Positions 11,691 to 23,242 of a stretch of 64,000 nt of DNA are shown in pieces. A model generated the notes under the pieces. That model searched no databases, was not told where the DNA came from, and was given only the letters and a program-made list of their open reading frames with translations. The position numbers and the translations under genes are program-made. Source of the stretch: Rusavskia elegans (Eukaryota > Ascomycota > Lecanoromycetes > Teloschistales > Teloschistaceae). The first letter of the stretch is position 1. Each line of letters starts with the position of its first letter. The stretch is from positions 124,001 to 188,000 of the forward strand of contig SAUG01000071.1 in the NCBI GenBank assembly GCA_011316305.1, read 5' to 3'.

Positions 11691-13164
11691 ATTAAGATTT
11701 CTAGAAAGACTAGTTGATAGTTAGATATTGAATATATATTAAAGAGATATTAATATTTCAAATCGTGATTAACGTAATATCTACTGTCAAATAAAAACAA
11801 TATTAATATTCAATTGCTAAATTGATTTAGTTATATCGAAATTAAAAATATATTTCTAACATTTTATTATATAATAAAGCGGACAAATTTTTAATATATT
11901 TAAACTAACTATTACAAAAATATTTTTAAAGAATTTTCGCTAATAACGAGTTTTTAATCAATAAACAATTAACTCGTCAGTAATATATTATTTAAATAAA
12001 ACTATTGATTTTCAAAATAGTTCTATTACATTATAATATAATATTATAGATAATATTAATTTATCGATATTAGATTAGATAATCTAAATACGATAATTAG
12101 AATTTTTTATATATATTATAATATAACAATTGACTAGATCGAAAAATAGCGCTAGCGAAATTAGTTGGAAATAATAGAAAACGATATTAAAAAAAGAAAA
12201 GAAATTAGAACCTAATAGATATAATTAAACTAGAGATTCTAAACTAACAATAGTAAAAATAATTTAAAGATTATATACTATCTAGTTCGTTAAAACTTTT
12301 AGACGGAACGAAATTATAATTTGTATTAGTAAAAACTAGATAAAAACGAGCTAGAACGGGCTGTTTTAAGGTTAACTTCGAGCGTTAGCAGCTTTAATCG
12401 AATACCAACGAACTAATACTATTCGAACTAAATCTATAATACTAATTTTTGATTTGATATTATATCTTTTTTTTTCCGAGGGATTTTGGATATATATTCC
12501 AAAGATCTCGATTATTTTCAATTCAAATAGCAATTTACATCCAAAATTTTCAAAATGTATACGCCAAGAGTTCCAGCCTTGAACTCGAGGAGGCCGAGCT
12601 AAACCTCGTGAGGTAATATCACGTGATCTAAGCCGGCGAAGAAGAATCAGCCTACATATACACGCTGACATGTTCGAATGCATACAGCCAATCTAGAAAT
12701 CGACAGTCAAGACTCAAGATCTCTATAAAGGTGATTTGTCGATGTATTGAAGGATCATCCGTCAAAGGGACCTTAATCGTAGATTGAGGCTTCAAATGCG
12801 AGAAGCTCCGGGTTTCTTTCCTCCAACGCAACTCGACAACATCGCAAGTTGATTAGTCCACTGTTTTGGGGAGGCGTCAAGGCACGTGACATAGTCAATG
12901 TCGTACAGCATCTTCGGCCGAACAAATTATGCGAGGTCAGCCTGCATGACGCACACGTACAAGGCAACAAGGCAGCAAGGCAGGCTATCCTCAGAGGATT
13001 CCACCTGATTCCGTTCCGCCCTTTAACTTCTCTGTTCTTGCCCCGCATCTCAAAGGTGGGTCCTGGAAGCACCTCGGCGAAGTCCTGTATTTTGTACGTC
13101 GATTCGAAAAGCTTTCTATTCTGCCTTCTGAACATCTCCTCTCTGCTTCTCCAAGGACCTGACA
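11691..13164. other. island margin and intergenic spacer
   Basis: AT-rich, RIP-like sequence continues to about 12,370. Composition then rises to genic levels over about 200 bp. No gene is supported; short frames on both strands at 12,372-13,192 lack any family signature. The last 500 bp presumably hold the promoter of the gene starting at 13165. Confidence 0.6.
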
Positions 13165-15050
13165 ATGGACGGCGTAAGCATCGCAGCATCACTCGTAGGT
13201 CTTGGGACTGCAGGCTGCCAGATCGCCATCAAATTATATACTCTTGCGTCTCAAATCAGCACAGCCTCTCAGCGTATCAGCTCCGTCAGTAACGACATAT
13301 CCCTAACGTCGGGTGTACTCAAGGAGCTTGGTGAGTTTATGACGCGGGAGACAGCCACTGGTGGCACAAGCATTTTCAGTCAGAGCGGTCTGGAAACAAC
13401 TAAAAATTCGGCCGCTATCTGTGAGAGTATATTCAGTGAGATCGAGCAAGCAGCAAAGGAGGCAAGTGAGCAGCTCAGAACCAGAGACAGAATTGTCGGC
13501 AAGATCAAGTTGTCCAAATCAGAGAAGGCTAAATGGCCATTCCTCCAGCCTTCAATCGAAAGTCTAAGGATTGATCTCCGAGAGGCCAAGGGTACCTTGA
13601 TGCTGATGTTGCAAGTCATGAATTTAGCTGTATCGCAGAGGATGGCTACCATGTAAGCTGTTTTATATCACTATTGTCTTGTAGAAAGGATTCTAACTCT
13701 GGCCGACCAAGTCATCATACTACTGCGACGAGCGTTGTAGAGCAGAGGGAGATTTATCGCGCTATACTAGCGATTCAAAAGCAATCACAAGGCAACATCA
13801 GCTCTCCAGCGAAACACCTCTCTATAGACGGTTCCGGCCAAGGTACCCCGACGGTGGTCGCTCCACCTCCTCAAGCTTACAAGGTGACCGCGGTGTCACC
13901 TTCACTCGCTGGCCAAGCCGCAGCATTAGATAGTCCTCCAGCCCTCATGGCTTTGCCAGATCCATCTGTAGTACGGAAATCAAAACTGGAGGCAGCCAAC
14001 ATGAATCCAAGCTCGGGGTCCATAGATACTGTTGATGAGGCACAGCGCGATGGCATGAACTCGAATTCGAATCGGTCTTCCCCAGGCGGCAATGTTACGC
14101 CGCAACTGAACGCAAGAGTCGACAATCAACGCGAACAGCGTAAAGTGCTAGATTATTTCGTCACCAAGCCAATCATCAAGGATGATACCAGGCACCCCGG
14201 CGCGATCTCTTTGAGGTTTTGGAATCACAAGATACCCATGCAACAAGTCGATATCCGGAAGAAATTGTTCTGTAGCAAAGAAGAAGGTCTTCAACCTGTG
14301 CTTGACGCCTATCTGGAGTTATGTGATCATGAACGACTCATTATTGATAACCTGACCGAGGATATTGGGCCTCATACATCCTTGATGCTTTTGAAAAGGA
14401 CGTATGCGGACATAAGTTATGGAGGGATTCTGTTCAAGGGCGTTCCAGAACTCCAATTCATCATGGAGAGAGCGATGAAAAAGGATCAGAACAAAGGCGA
14501 TTATGAAGCAATATCTGAAGCAGCATCTGTAGCAACGTCTGAAGTAAGGATAGCGACTCGTGCACTGCCTATCAGCGAAGAGATAGTTCACCACCATCCA
14601 ACGGGCTGGGTTGACGATGGTTCAGACGAGATCGACTTTAGCCCTGATAGATACGACGATCGCTCACTAAGTCGATCTAGGGACCGGTCAAGGCACACGT
14701 CGCTAGACAGATCTCACGAAGGATATAGACAGCAGTCGAACATGACAGAAATTACGGACATGTTGTCTTTGCCATACCGAAGGCTGGAGAAGTCGGCGGA
14801 ACCCAAGCGAGACATTGTGTCCAGGTCGTCGGTATGGCCGAAGAGGTTGGCGAAACGCAAGCGAAAAGAGGACGTCGTTGAGCCCGAAGACGTCCTTGGA
14901 GAGGGCAAGCAGAGCGATGACAGTGATGAGAGTAGTATCATGAGTGATGACGCCATGAACGATGAGGAGGCCGAGAAGGCGGTCAAAGAGCTGTTGGAGA
15001 AGTATACGACTCTGGGCGCTGTTGTTGGGGAGGTCAGCGGGAGTGGCTAA
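13165..15050 (+). CDS. protein with fungal STAND-type N-terminal domain
   Basis: Two exons, 13165-13652 and 13685-15050, joined across a 32-nt intron (GTAAGC...TTGTAG, short even for fungi), give 617 aa. Residues 1-60 start MDGVSIAASLVGLGTAGCQI and continue with alternating hydrophobic and Ser/Thr residues, the pattern of the N-terminal domain found on many fungal STAND/NLR-like proteins. A Lys/Glu-rich helical stretch follows. The middle, about residues 290-420, has a conserved-looking segment (YFVTKPIIKDD, then SLRFWNHKIPMQQVDIRKK). The C-terminus is acidic and low in complexity. No NACHT, NB-ARC or repeat domain is present, so this may be a stand-alone adaptor or a family of unknown role. 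It is the first gene beside the RIP island. Confidence 0.7.
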
Positions 15051-16979
15051 AGGCGTACATTCGGATAACATCTGGGGTCGGTGCCTATCAATGATGTAAG
15101 AGGAGAAGACATGGAAGGCGAGAGGAGACTTTCTACGATAGACTTCGTTTTGGGGGACAGCTGCTACGATCTGACACTCGTTTATGATTCGCATGTACCG
15201 TAGTGGCAGCCCCAATTGCCACGAATCATCTTAAATCTTCGACAGCAAAAAGCCCTAGGCTCCCGTCCATCAACCAAAATGACCCGAAGAGCTTTATAAC
15301 CATGAGTGCATGGCTCGGAACCACCACGCACACGACACGAACATCCAGAGTCGTCACTCGCGAGAATTCCCCACCAACCGCCTGCCCCAAGCGATAAGAA
15401 GACGTAGTGAGAGATCTCCCCCTCCTTTGCTGGGAGACGACAAGCCTTGCCTCCCCCAATATCCATGCAGCAAAAATGCAACCACTCTCGTGAATGTGAA
15501 AATAGACGGCTTAATTTCCGTATTGTCTTGGACACCGCCTGTCCTCGTGCCGTAAAGCAAATGTCGCGAGATATCGCACGTCCAGATGGATGTGGGTTCC
15601 GTGGCTTCTATACTACTATTCATCTGGGACGGTCAGTCAAGCAAAAAGCTCGTGCCAGTTCATATGCATCCCAATTTAACTTTTGACGACGTCGGTTCGT
15701 AGTGGTGGGGATGCCCGTTGGGGCCATGACGCATGTGTAAGGTAGAAGCGAATGAGTAAGATGTATACGTTAGTGCAACCAGGCTTCCAGCAGGATACGT
15801 AAAATACATAACGTACCGTAGGTAGAAAAACACCCTGGGACGGACCTTAGAGTGTCTTCTACCAAGAGTGGTAAGCCATAGATATTACTCAATACACATC
15901 AACGTACAACTACTTGCCGGTCTCTCTTCCCGCCCAACGATACTTAAGACATGAAGAGGAAATCGCCGTAGCAAATATGCTTCTCCCGGAGCACCAATTC
16001 TGCAGTCGTGGTAGTTGTATCAAACGAAGTTCAATACTCCTCGCATACCTTTGCCAGGGCTGCCGAGCCCTGGCCTCGATAACGACGACTTTATAGCAGG
16101 CAATATAAAGAACCTTTCGCGCTATAAATCTAAGCAGGGAGTCCGGCGAGAGAGTGGTTTTGTGCATGGTGGAAATCGAATTCGTATATCAGCATATAAA
16201 ATATCGTCTATCCTTGAACCACCGAGTCCGTGGATGCCCTCGTCTGACTATCTATACTGAAATCATATACACAATTCCTCCAACTCCCAGTTCATACATA
16301 CAACAAAGCTCACTCAGATACCCGCGCTTCCTGGACGAGATGAATCTTTTCGAGACAGTACTTTCTTTCACTGTGTGTTCGCTACAATTCGAGTCCCGAA
16401 ATATCGGACTCAACTATCATGACGCACGATATCAACATCAAGGTGGGAATGGTAACAGCGTTGTTCTTGGCCCTGTTTTCCCGAAGGATGCGTTGTTGGA
16501 AATCCATCGAGACTTATAATCGCATTGCCCAGCCGTACCGCATCCGCCTTAGCGTCTTGAGCTGCTACCGGCGGGTATATGCCCGGTCCAGTCTACGGGG
16601 AGGGTTTAATGACGCGATCTGTTGGTGGATTGTGGCGTCGAAAAGTTCAGAATCCTATCAACGCATTCTCTTTCAACGGCAATGCGTTGGAAGATCAGAA
16701 ATGCAGTTGGGAAACTGGGCATGGCGAGAATTCGCAACTGCGTGCAATTGCAGGTCTATGGGATACGGTAGAAACGACTGGAAGGCCATTATGACCCTGG
16801 AGGTAGTATAACAGTAAAGACAAAACATTCCGTTTCAAATCCATCGAAAGCCGCCATTTACCCGACCGCAGCACTTTCGCAAAGTGGATGCGTCCAAGCC
16901 ACCTTTACCAACCCTACACTTAGCACATACCACAACTGCAGCGTATGACATCGCGGTAGGCTGAGTCCCGAGTAGGAGT
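15051..16979. other. intergenic, 1.9 kb, no supported gene
   Basis: Overlapping short frames occur on both strands, but none shows a family motif, consistent splice structure or credible start. The interval separates two genes whose 3' ends converge. Confidence 0.5.
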
Positions 16980-17839
16980 TTAGCAGAGTTCAGTGAAACG
17001 CAGGTCACGTTCCTCAGCGGCTTCATCAACCTCATACTGAAGCAAGTCCTTGTTCTCTGTGGGGCACTGCGGGAGGCGCGAACGGCCCTTGACACGTCCG
17101 GGGGAACTTTCGCGGGAGTTGGCGCCGATGGCCACGAGATCAATAAAGTCGTTGGCTCGCTGGATCACATTGAGAGTGCCACGGTGTTGTGTAGCCCATT
17201 CGCGGAAGGCGTCGGTAACGGTGCTGAGGTCGAATTGGAAGGGGAGATCGGGATCGGGAACGTATTGGAATCCGACTCCGAAGGTGCTGTTGTGCCAAAG
17301 TGTAAGTCCTCAACGCGGTGCAGAGCCCATATGATTGGAGATCTACTCACTTGCCCCCTCCGGCCTGTTTAGACCACATGCCACCAAATTTAGCTCCGTC
17401 CACATTCAATAAAGAGAAGGCATCGATGTTGTTAGTACGAGTCCATTCCTTGAAATCAAAAGCAAGCTGTCTCGCGACATCGGTGCTGCTTGAGGAGAAG
17501 ATGTCGTACATTTCCTGGGAGAGATCCTATTGCAGCCCGAGTCAGTCTGCGTAACATCCATGAGTCAAATTTGGAGGATTACCAAGGCGAGCATGAAGAG
17601 ATATCGCCCCTGGGGAGAGAATTGTAAAGTTGCACGGCCAGTAGCCCTTCGATCTAGCGTAGGACCTTCCTCGACGACCTTGGGCGGAGGTGTGGCAACG
17701 CCCACGTGAGCACTGAAGGCTACGGCCAGTCCCTGTGAGTTGTCAGTGACCGCTGGAGGGCGCCACCCGATCCCATGCTCGAGAGTGGCATGGCCGGGGA
17801 GAGACCAACCCAAAGCAGAATGCGCTTGAAAGAAACCAT
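16980..17839 (-). CDS. secreted protein of unknown function
   Basis: Four exons: 17839-17810, 17732-17583, 17526-17351 and 17286-16980 (introns 77, 56 and 64 nt), giving 220 aa. Splicing exons 1 and 2 in phase 0 joins MVSFKRILLW to GLAVAFSAHVGVA, a continuous signal peptide, which is strong support for the model; residues 24 onward (TPPPKVVEE) begin the mature protein. A basic LDRRATGR site lies near residue 39 and could be a processing site. The C-terminal half (FGVGFQYVPDPDLPFQ, then TDAFREWATQHRG) looks structured. Only two cysteines are visible, both near the C-terminus. The family is not recognised; it could be a small secreted effector-like or cell-surface protein. Confidence 0.72.
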
Positions 17840-18284
17840 TGTGGTGCTGTGTAAAATAGTTTGGCCTGAAATGATAAATTGAATAACCTGGGGGGATAAG
17901 TCTGGAGATTTCTGTATCCTGTATAGTCTGGATCTGTAGAAGTATTTATGGAGTGTCTGAAAGAAGAGGTGGGCTTCTAGCGTCTTAAATGCCGTTCCCA
18001 CAATCTCATCGCGAAGTCAAAGCCTTATCGATGACATGCCATATGTTTCAGCTGGCATGAACAGATGGATGAGATCCAAATTCCTTCGGAGATCTTGAAA
18101 CGTCTCTTTACGGCGTCGCTGCCAAGGTTTCTTTGACTCGAGGCTTCCTTGCAGCTCGGCCAGTCGACTGAATCAAATGTGTTGGCCTGCGGGGAGCTGT
18201 TTGTGCCACCCAAAAGCCCGAAACGTCATATCAACTCAAAGTATGACCAAGCCTCCCGCGCTCAGGGAGAAGCGGTACTAGGAC

Positions 18285-18322
18285 CGGTAGTAGCATTACT
18301 TTACCAGTAAAGTCCTACTAAG
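18285..18322. repeat. short hairpin
   Basis: ACTTTAC (18298-18304) and GTAAAGT (18307-18313) are inverted with a 2-nt loop, and AGTAG/CTACT can extend the stem. It lies 450 bp upstream of the secreted-protein gene on the minus strand. It could form a cruciform or be chance; no terminator role is implied. Confidence 0.4.
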
Positions 18323-18507
18323 CGCAGAAGGAATTGTTACCTACGATCATCGTACTGTACTGTAATCGAATCAAATTCCGTGGCACTGCTACCCCGCCGC
18401 AATGTCGTTTAGGAAGATCAGATACCCCTACATGAACATCTTAGTCTGTATGTGGGATTCAAAGCTTCCACCCTGCGCAGCATGTCATGGAGAGCATACG
18501 AAATTGT

Positions 18508-18761
18508 GAAACGGGTATCCAGGTAGATGAGCTGCAAAGCCATGTTGCTTAATAAGATAGGTGACTTTAACATGAAGCACCGTGACGATCCTGACTGCTT
18601 TGCCTTGAGGTCACAGCAACATCGATCGCAGGAATATGAAACCAGTATCCGTGTAGATGATCCTGATTGCTCTGCCTTGGGGTGGAATGACATCCATCCC
18701 GTAACTCTGAAACCGGTTTCCAGGTGGATGAGCTGCAAAGCCACGTCGCCTTGCTAGATAG
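18508..18761. repeat. imperfect direct repeats, two interleaved units
   Basis: A block of about 52 bp at 18508-18560 (with CCAGGTAGATGAGCTGCAAAG) recurs at 18709-18761 with a few substitutions. Its first 25 bp appear a third time near 18636. A second block (GATCCTGACTGCTTTGCCTTG-like, 18586) recurs near 18660. Non-coding by appearance. Confidence 0.7.
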
Positions 18762-19414
18762 TCTTATTCTGGAGCACATTGGCGATCTTGGTAAGCAATC
18801 AGACTCTTGGAAGATGATTTCCTGAAAGTTGGGTTGACAAATCACGAACCTTTGCCCCTCTGCCACCGATCTGCTGATCTCAACGTGGCAGTAGTGCAAT
18901 TTGAGTGGTCAACGACTTGAGGTCGAATGGATCCGAGCTGTGAATGTGGAGGCGAAGTCCAAAGGCATGAGAGTTTGGGAAATGTAATTGTAACAACTCG
19001 TCGGTTGATTCGTTCTGTTACCAGATACCAACGGCAGATGATGCATGATCTAGAAGCGGCCGCAGTGGAGTTCATAACATCGACTAGGGACTACACAAAA
19101 GGAGTCGTTATGTTAGAGCTCCGTGTCTTGATTCGATAGGATAGCTAGCATGATTCAGAATGGGGCATAGACAGAATGATCATCCGCTTTGCTGATCTGG
19201 AGGGCCGATGGGACACGTATGCGTCGACTGTATGAAAGTTGATGTTGGTTACCTTTTTGGAGGACGATGAAAGTTATAAAAGAGACCGCCCGTCCTCAGG
19301 AAGAACACATAAAGCATTCTTCTCACTCGGGCGCTATACAAAGTGCGCTTACCGAATAACACTGCGGGCTTCTTTCATCGGTAATCTTTAGCACTACGAG
19401 CTCACCATCACATC

Positions 19415-20144
19415 ATGCGCTTTACACCAGTTGCTTTGGTTATCTTGATAGCCTCATTCTCGGTCAGCTCTCCAATCGCAGGGTCGGACCAACCAATTCC
19501 AGACGCCGAATTGACCAGAATCAAAGCGCTCGGACTCGACAAACGCAGCCCGGCAGGCTTACTGCGCAGACGATCCATCGATCAGCCCATCACGGACGAG
19601 CAACGCGCCAGGATCTCTGCTCTTGGCCTTGATCGGCGCAGCAATGATGACGGTGTCATCCAAACTCGCGATAAGAGGTCCAACTGCGGGGAGACGATCA
19701 AGGGTGACCAAGCCGGTGGTCATGGAGTTTGGTGCCCCTTAGACCAGTACTTCGACCGAGTGGATGAGTTTTGCGGGGAGTACGCAGGTACGGATGTCCG
19801 GAAGGATCATGAGACGTCCGACACATACGGGATCACTTTGACCAACCAGGACGACAAAACAAAAACGGGCGTTGCCGGTAATCTAGTTTGTCAGCTTCCC
19901 CATACATGTTCATGGGACTGCAAATGGCAGGTTGGCTGATTGCAGAACAGTGTCCATCCAAAACCTCCACGACGACGGTACATATTTAGTGAAGGTAGAC
20001 GACTGCAAGACGTACATGAAAAAGCAATCCAACTACGACTCCCTATGTTATGGGCCAAAGAACAACGACACCCAGGGAGGATATTGGTCTGTGGACAAGG
20101 TCGGCCTCTTTGGTAGCGAGGTTTTGAAGGGCGAAGTCAAGTGA
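19415..20144 (+). CDS. secreted protein with Kex2-like repeat propeptide
   Basis: Exons 19415-19877 and 19951-20144, with a 73-nt intron (GTAATC donor, CTGAT branch-like site, AACAG acceptor), give 218 aa; without splicing the frame closes at 19939. Residues 1-22 are a signal peptide. Residues 25-44 and 56-75 are imperfect copies of one peptide (DQPIPDAELTRIKALGLDKR and DQPITDEQRARISALGLDRR), each ending in a dibasic site. Further dibasic sites lie at 51-53 (RRR) and 87-88 (KR). After KR88 comes a 130-aa domain with five cysteines and TQGGYW near the end. The layout suggests Kex2 cleavage in the Golgi, freeing either the C-terminal domain or small repeat peptides. The mature domain family is not recognised. 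Confidence 0.75.
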
Positions 20145-20581
20145 TTGGTCATGTTCTCGTGCGTTGCAAGTGTTGCAGTTTTGTTCTCTACCTTGGAGGA
20201 CTCTGGAAGCTCCAAGCTCACAGTCGTTGATTTGTTATTCATGTTCTCGGTGGCTTCGAAGAAGGATCAAGTAGCACGTCGTCAGAATACAGTTGGTCAA
20301 GTGACTTGTGCCCCGCCTTGCCCTTGGCATAAATAAGTCCGCTTAGTAATTACTCTCAGATCCCTTGCGCGGCAGAGGCGGCACGGCGGCACTGCCACTA
20401 CTGTTGTACTACTGTTGGATAGTTGGAAGTTGCGGCGGATAAGTACCTGGCACCCCCCCATCAGCAGATCCCATCTTTCTGTAATTCTATCCAAAGTCTG
20501 GATTGTTGCTCAATCAATCTGTTAGTACTTCTGTCTATCTCAATCAACAGTACAAGATCCTTTTTTGGTAGCTTATTCGTG
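20145..20581. other. intergenic spacer
   Basis: This holds the 3' region of the secreted-protein gene and the promoter of the F-box gene. No feature is recognised. Confidence 0.5.
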
Positions 20582-21514
20582 ATGCCTACCGATATCTCAA
20601 CAATCCCGAATGAGGTGCTTCTCAAGATCTTGAACTATGTCATGCAAAGCAACGCTCCTGTACAATCATCCATGCTTGCACGCCCTGCAAGTTCAGGTTG
20701 CCCGGACAAAGTGCAACTTCCTTCCCCAGCTGCTGGCACCACCGAGCTGCTGCCCCCTTACGAGCCGCACATGCAGTCTCTCGACGAGTGGTTCACCATG
20801 ATCCAGAACCAGCGTCCCGGTCTGCGCCCTGTCAATCGAATGACAAAATATCAAGCAGAGCATTCGAAAGATTGGGTGCTTGCCAATGGCGTCTCACGTC
20901 GCTTCCGATCATTGGCCACGGAAATATTCTTCACGTCCAAGGTGTTTGTTATCACACCAAGACTTTTAGATCAGTTGCGGTCCCATAATGTCTTCTCTGC
21001 CGAAATTACTGCATTGATGCTCAAGTCAATCCAGAATATCATTGTACCGTTGCCGGCGTGCAGCGCTGCAAGTGCTTGGCTTACATTGCCGCGCTATCAG
21101 CAATTCAGCAACCTCCGAGTCCTGACCCTGTGGCCCGGAAGGCATTCTGATGACGACTGGCCTGACTTGGAATCAGGCAAGCTGAGACAGGATCCGGTGC
21201 CCGAGGTACTCCAGACGCGGCTGAAGGATATTGGTCTAGACAAAGCCAATCTCGGATTTAACATGATTCGTTGCGTGGACAGGGATGCGTGGCGTGATCA
21301 AATGATAGCAATCAAGGCTTGGATCCTCCCTTATTTGCGATGGGTAGGGGCGCAAAGGAAGAAAAAGCAGCAAAATGAGAAAGGCATCAACGTCAGGCAG
21401 CCAGAAGCAGAAGCCGTCGAAGACAGGCCCGAAAAAGGAGTTTTGATACCAACCTCTGTGGTTCACCATGGCCGACTACTACCCCATCCTCCACTTGATC
21501 ACTCACGCCATTGA
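20582..21514 (+). CDS. F-box-like protein
   Basis: A single exon of 310 aa from the ATG at 20582. The frame is open further upstream, but this ATG directly precedes the domain. Residues 1-21 (MPTDISTIPNEVLLKILNYVM) form the first helices of an F-box. The remaining F-box-like helix (SRRFRSLATEIFF) follows after about 85 residues of proline-rich insertion, an arrangement common in fungal F-box proteins. F-box proteins bind Skp1 in SCF ubiquitin ligases and select substrates through their C-terminus; here no LRR or WD repeat is visible and the C-terminus ends in a short basic tail. The last 60 bp may include an unspliced intron. Confidence 0.65.
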   Translation: MPTDISTIPNEVLLKILNYVMQSNAPVQSSMLARPASSGCPDKVQLPSPAAGTTELLPPYEPHMQSLDEWFTMIQNQRPGLRPVNRMTKYQAEHSKDWVLANGVSRRFRSLATEIFFTSKVFVITPRLLDQLRSHNVFSAEITALMLKSIQNIIVPLPACSAASAWLTLPRYQQFSNLRVLTLWPGRHSDDDWPDLESGKLRQDPVPEVLQTRLKDIGLDKANLGFNMIRCVDRDAWRDQMIAIKAWILPYLRWVGAQRKKKQQNEKGINVRQPEAEAVEDRPEKGVLIPTSVVHHGRLLPHPPLDHSRH

Positions 21515-23242
21515 GCCCAGAATACAGGCAGCCTATGCATCCATCATGACGGCAAGCCGCGGGCCGGGTACCGGGTCGACAGGCTCCTGGTTCGGGATCA
21601 TTCTGCACATGCGACCGATGATGTTCCCCTTTCTCCTCGTGTCGGTTCAATCGGGGCTAGGCAAACTTGAAAAACGCCGAATGTCGCAGATAGTACGATG
21701 CCCGACTCTGTGACAAAACCCTAGCAAACGTCATGCCACCCAGGACCACAGCTCCAATCACCACCGCCTCAATCACAATCCTAGACGTATCTTCTCCCAC
21801 AGCGCTCACACTATAGGCCCCCACAAAGATGATTCAATTTTACCTGGTCCTGAGTGCCGGGAGTTGACAAATATCCCGACTCTCTCTCGCTTCCGGTGCT
21901 GAAATCGATGTCACGGCCCCTGTCAGCCACACCTCATAGTCGCAGACAAACAAAGTGAAATTCTGCTGTTGAAGAATATATACCAGTAAACCCCTATCAC
22001 GCTTCCATGTTCATGTCAATCGTATCGTTCACGTGCTGAACATTTTCGGTTACGCTCTTGATTAGCTGACTGAACGTCTTCCTGATCGCCGGCTCACGTC
22101 TCCATCAGTTCAAAAGACCCACTACTTTATCCTACCCACCGGCAGCTTCCTCCACCCATCAGCAATCAAAAAGCATCCACAACCAACCAAGTATACCATC
22201 ATCCACCATCAACATAATATCACCCTAGTATCCGAACCACCCGAGCCCTCGAAACCACGAACTCTCCACCCACGGCTCCTCAATTCAAACAGAACCAGAG
22301 ATCGGTAGCAGGGGGCGGCTTAGTCTTCACATAACCTGAGGGGGACATACTCGGTGTATCACGGGATTCCTGGCTTGTTGGGTGAGCTGGTAGTAGCGTG
22401 GAAGATGTAGAACTGGTAAAGGGGGAAGTTGCTTGATTGTGTGTCTTGATGGCATGGCTGCTGCGTTGACGGGAGGAGAGGAAGGAAGGAAAGAAGGAAA
22501 GAAAGAAGGACCCGACTTAGGGGATTTCACAGTTGAGAGGTAGTGGGGGAAGGTACGCATATGGAGCGCCGGATCTAGGGGTAGTAGAAAATTCGAGATT
22601 ATGGATTATGGATTACCGTACCGTGATTTATATTGCGAATTATTACCAGTAAACATGCACACGAATACTAAGGCCGTTACTAATCCCCTCAATCTCGCTT
22701 CTCATTAACAGTGCATTGGTCCACGCAATCGACACAGCGATTTATCACTCACATCAAGGCGCCGAGTGTCGTAGCCCTTGTTTACGATTGATTCATTAAT
22801 CTCATAACGACTCTAGGAAATAAACACGATAGAGAGGAGAATGATAGATAGCAAATAACAGCCAATACCACAACATAAAAAGCACGTCACAAACAAGGCC
22901 TCTTCCATAGCCCCCTGTAACTCTTCCCTGCGACCGTGTTGTGGTCCAGGCAGTCGCGTCGCCACTACTAGACCACAAAATCAATCGTCGAAGCTGAATC
23001 CAACATCGAGGTGCCGATCGCGGTAGGCACACGCTCAATACGACTGTACGTTGATTTGTACGAAAGCACAAGCCCTCAGAACGGATGCCACGACAGAAAA
23101 GCTAGACAAGCAACAGCCAACAGCGTATATCCAAGATGGACATCACAGAAATGTGGTTCATCCCATCTCATCAACCAGACAAGATTTTCCACCAGAGACT
23201 CAAGGTTATCATGTCGTTATCCCAAGGTGCTGATATTGAGGG
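21515..23242. other. intergenic, 1.7 kb
   Basis: No gene is supported. A purine-rich run at about 22,470-22,512 (GGAAGGAAAGAAGG units) is the only striking feature. The region separates two genes with convergent 3' ends. Confidence 0.5.
22470..22512. repeat. purine-rich microsatellite (GGAA/GAAA)
   Basis: About 40 bp of uninterrupted purines made of GGAAGGAA and GAAAGAAA units. Confidence 0.7.

Larger units (their letters stand above)
1..12370. repeat. RIP-degraded transposon island
   Basis: This AT-rich block has no credible intact gene; the only open frame, at 3668-3856, lies in a transposon end. TpA is very common while CpA and TpG are nearly absent, yet CpG persists: 541-600 has no CA or TG but several CG. 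That pattern is expected from RIP, which converts CpA to TpA in duplicated DNA, and not from simple loss of methylated CpG. Composition changes over about 12,300-12,600 to ordinary genic sequence. The separate elements are listed below. Confidence 0.93.
17840..19414. other. intergenic, 1.6 kb, with local repeats
   Basis: No gene is supported. It contains imperfect direct repeats at 18508-18761 and a small hairpin at 18285-18322 (separate entries). The last 150 bp before 19415 probably act as the promoter of the next secreted-protein gene. Confidence 0.5.

Noticed and set aside
15182..15686. several overlapping frames on both strands of 15.2-15.7 kb
   Set aside because: None has a motif or coherent splice structure; mutually overlapping.
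16154..16811. plus-strand frames possibly joined into a small gene
   Set aside because: No family signal and no convincing donor and acceptor that keep the frame.
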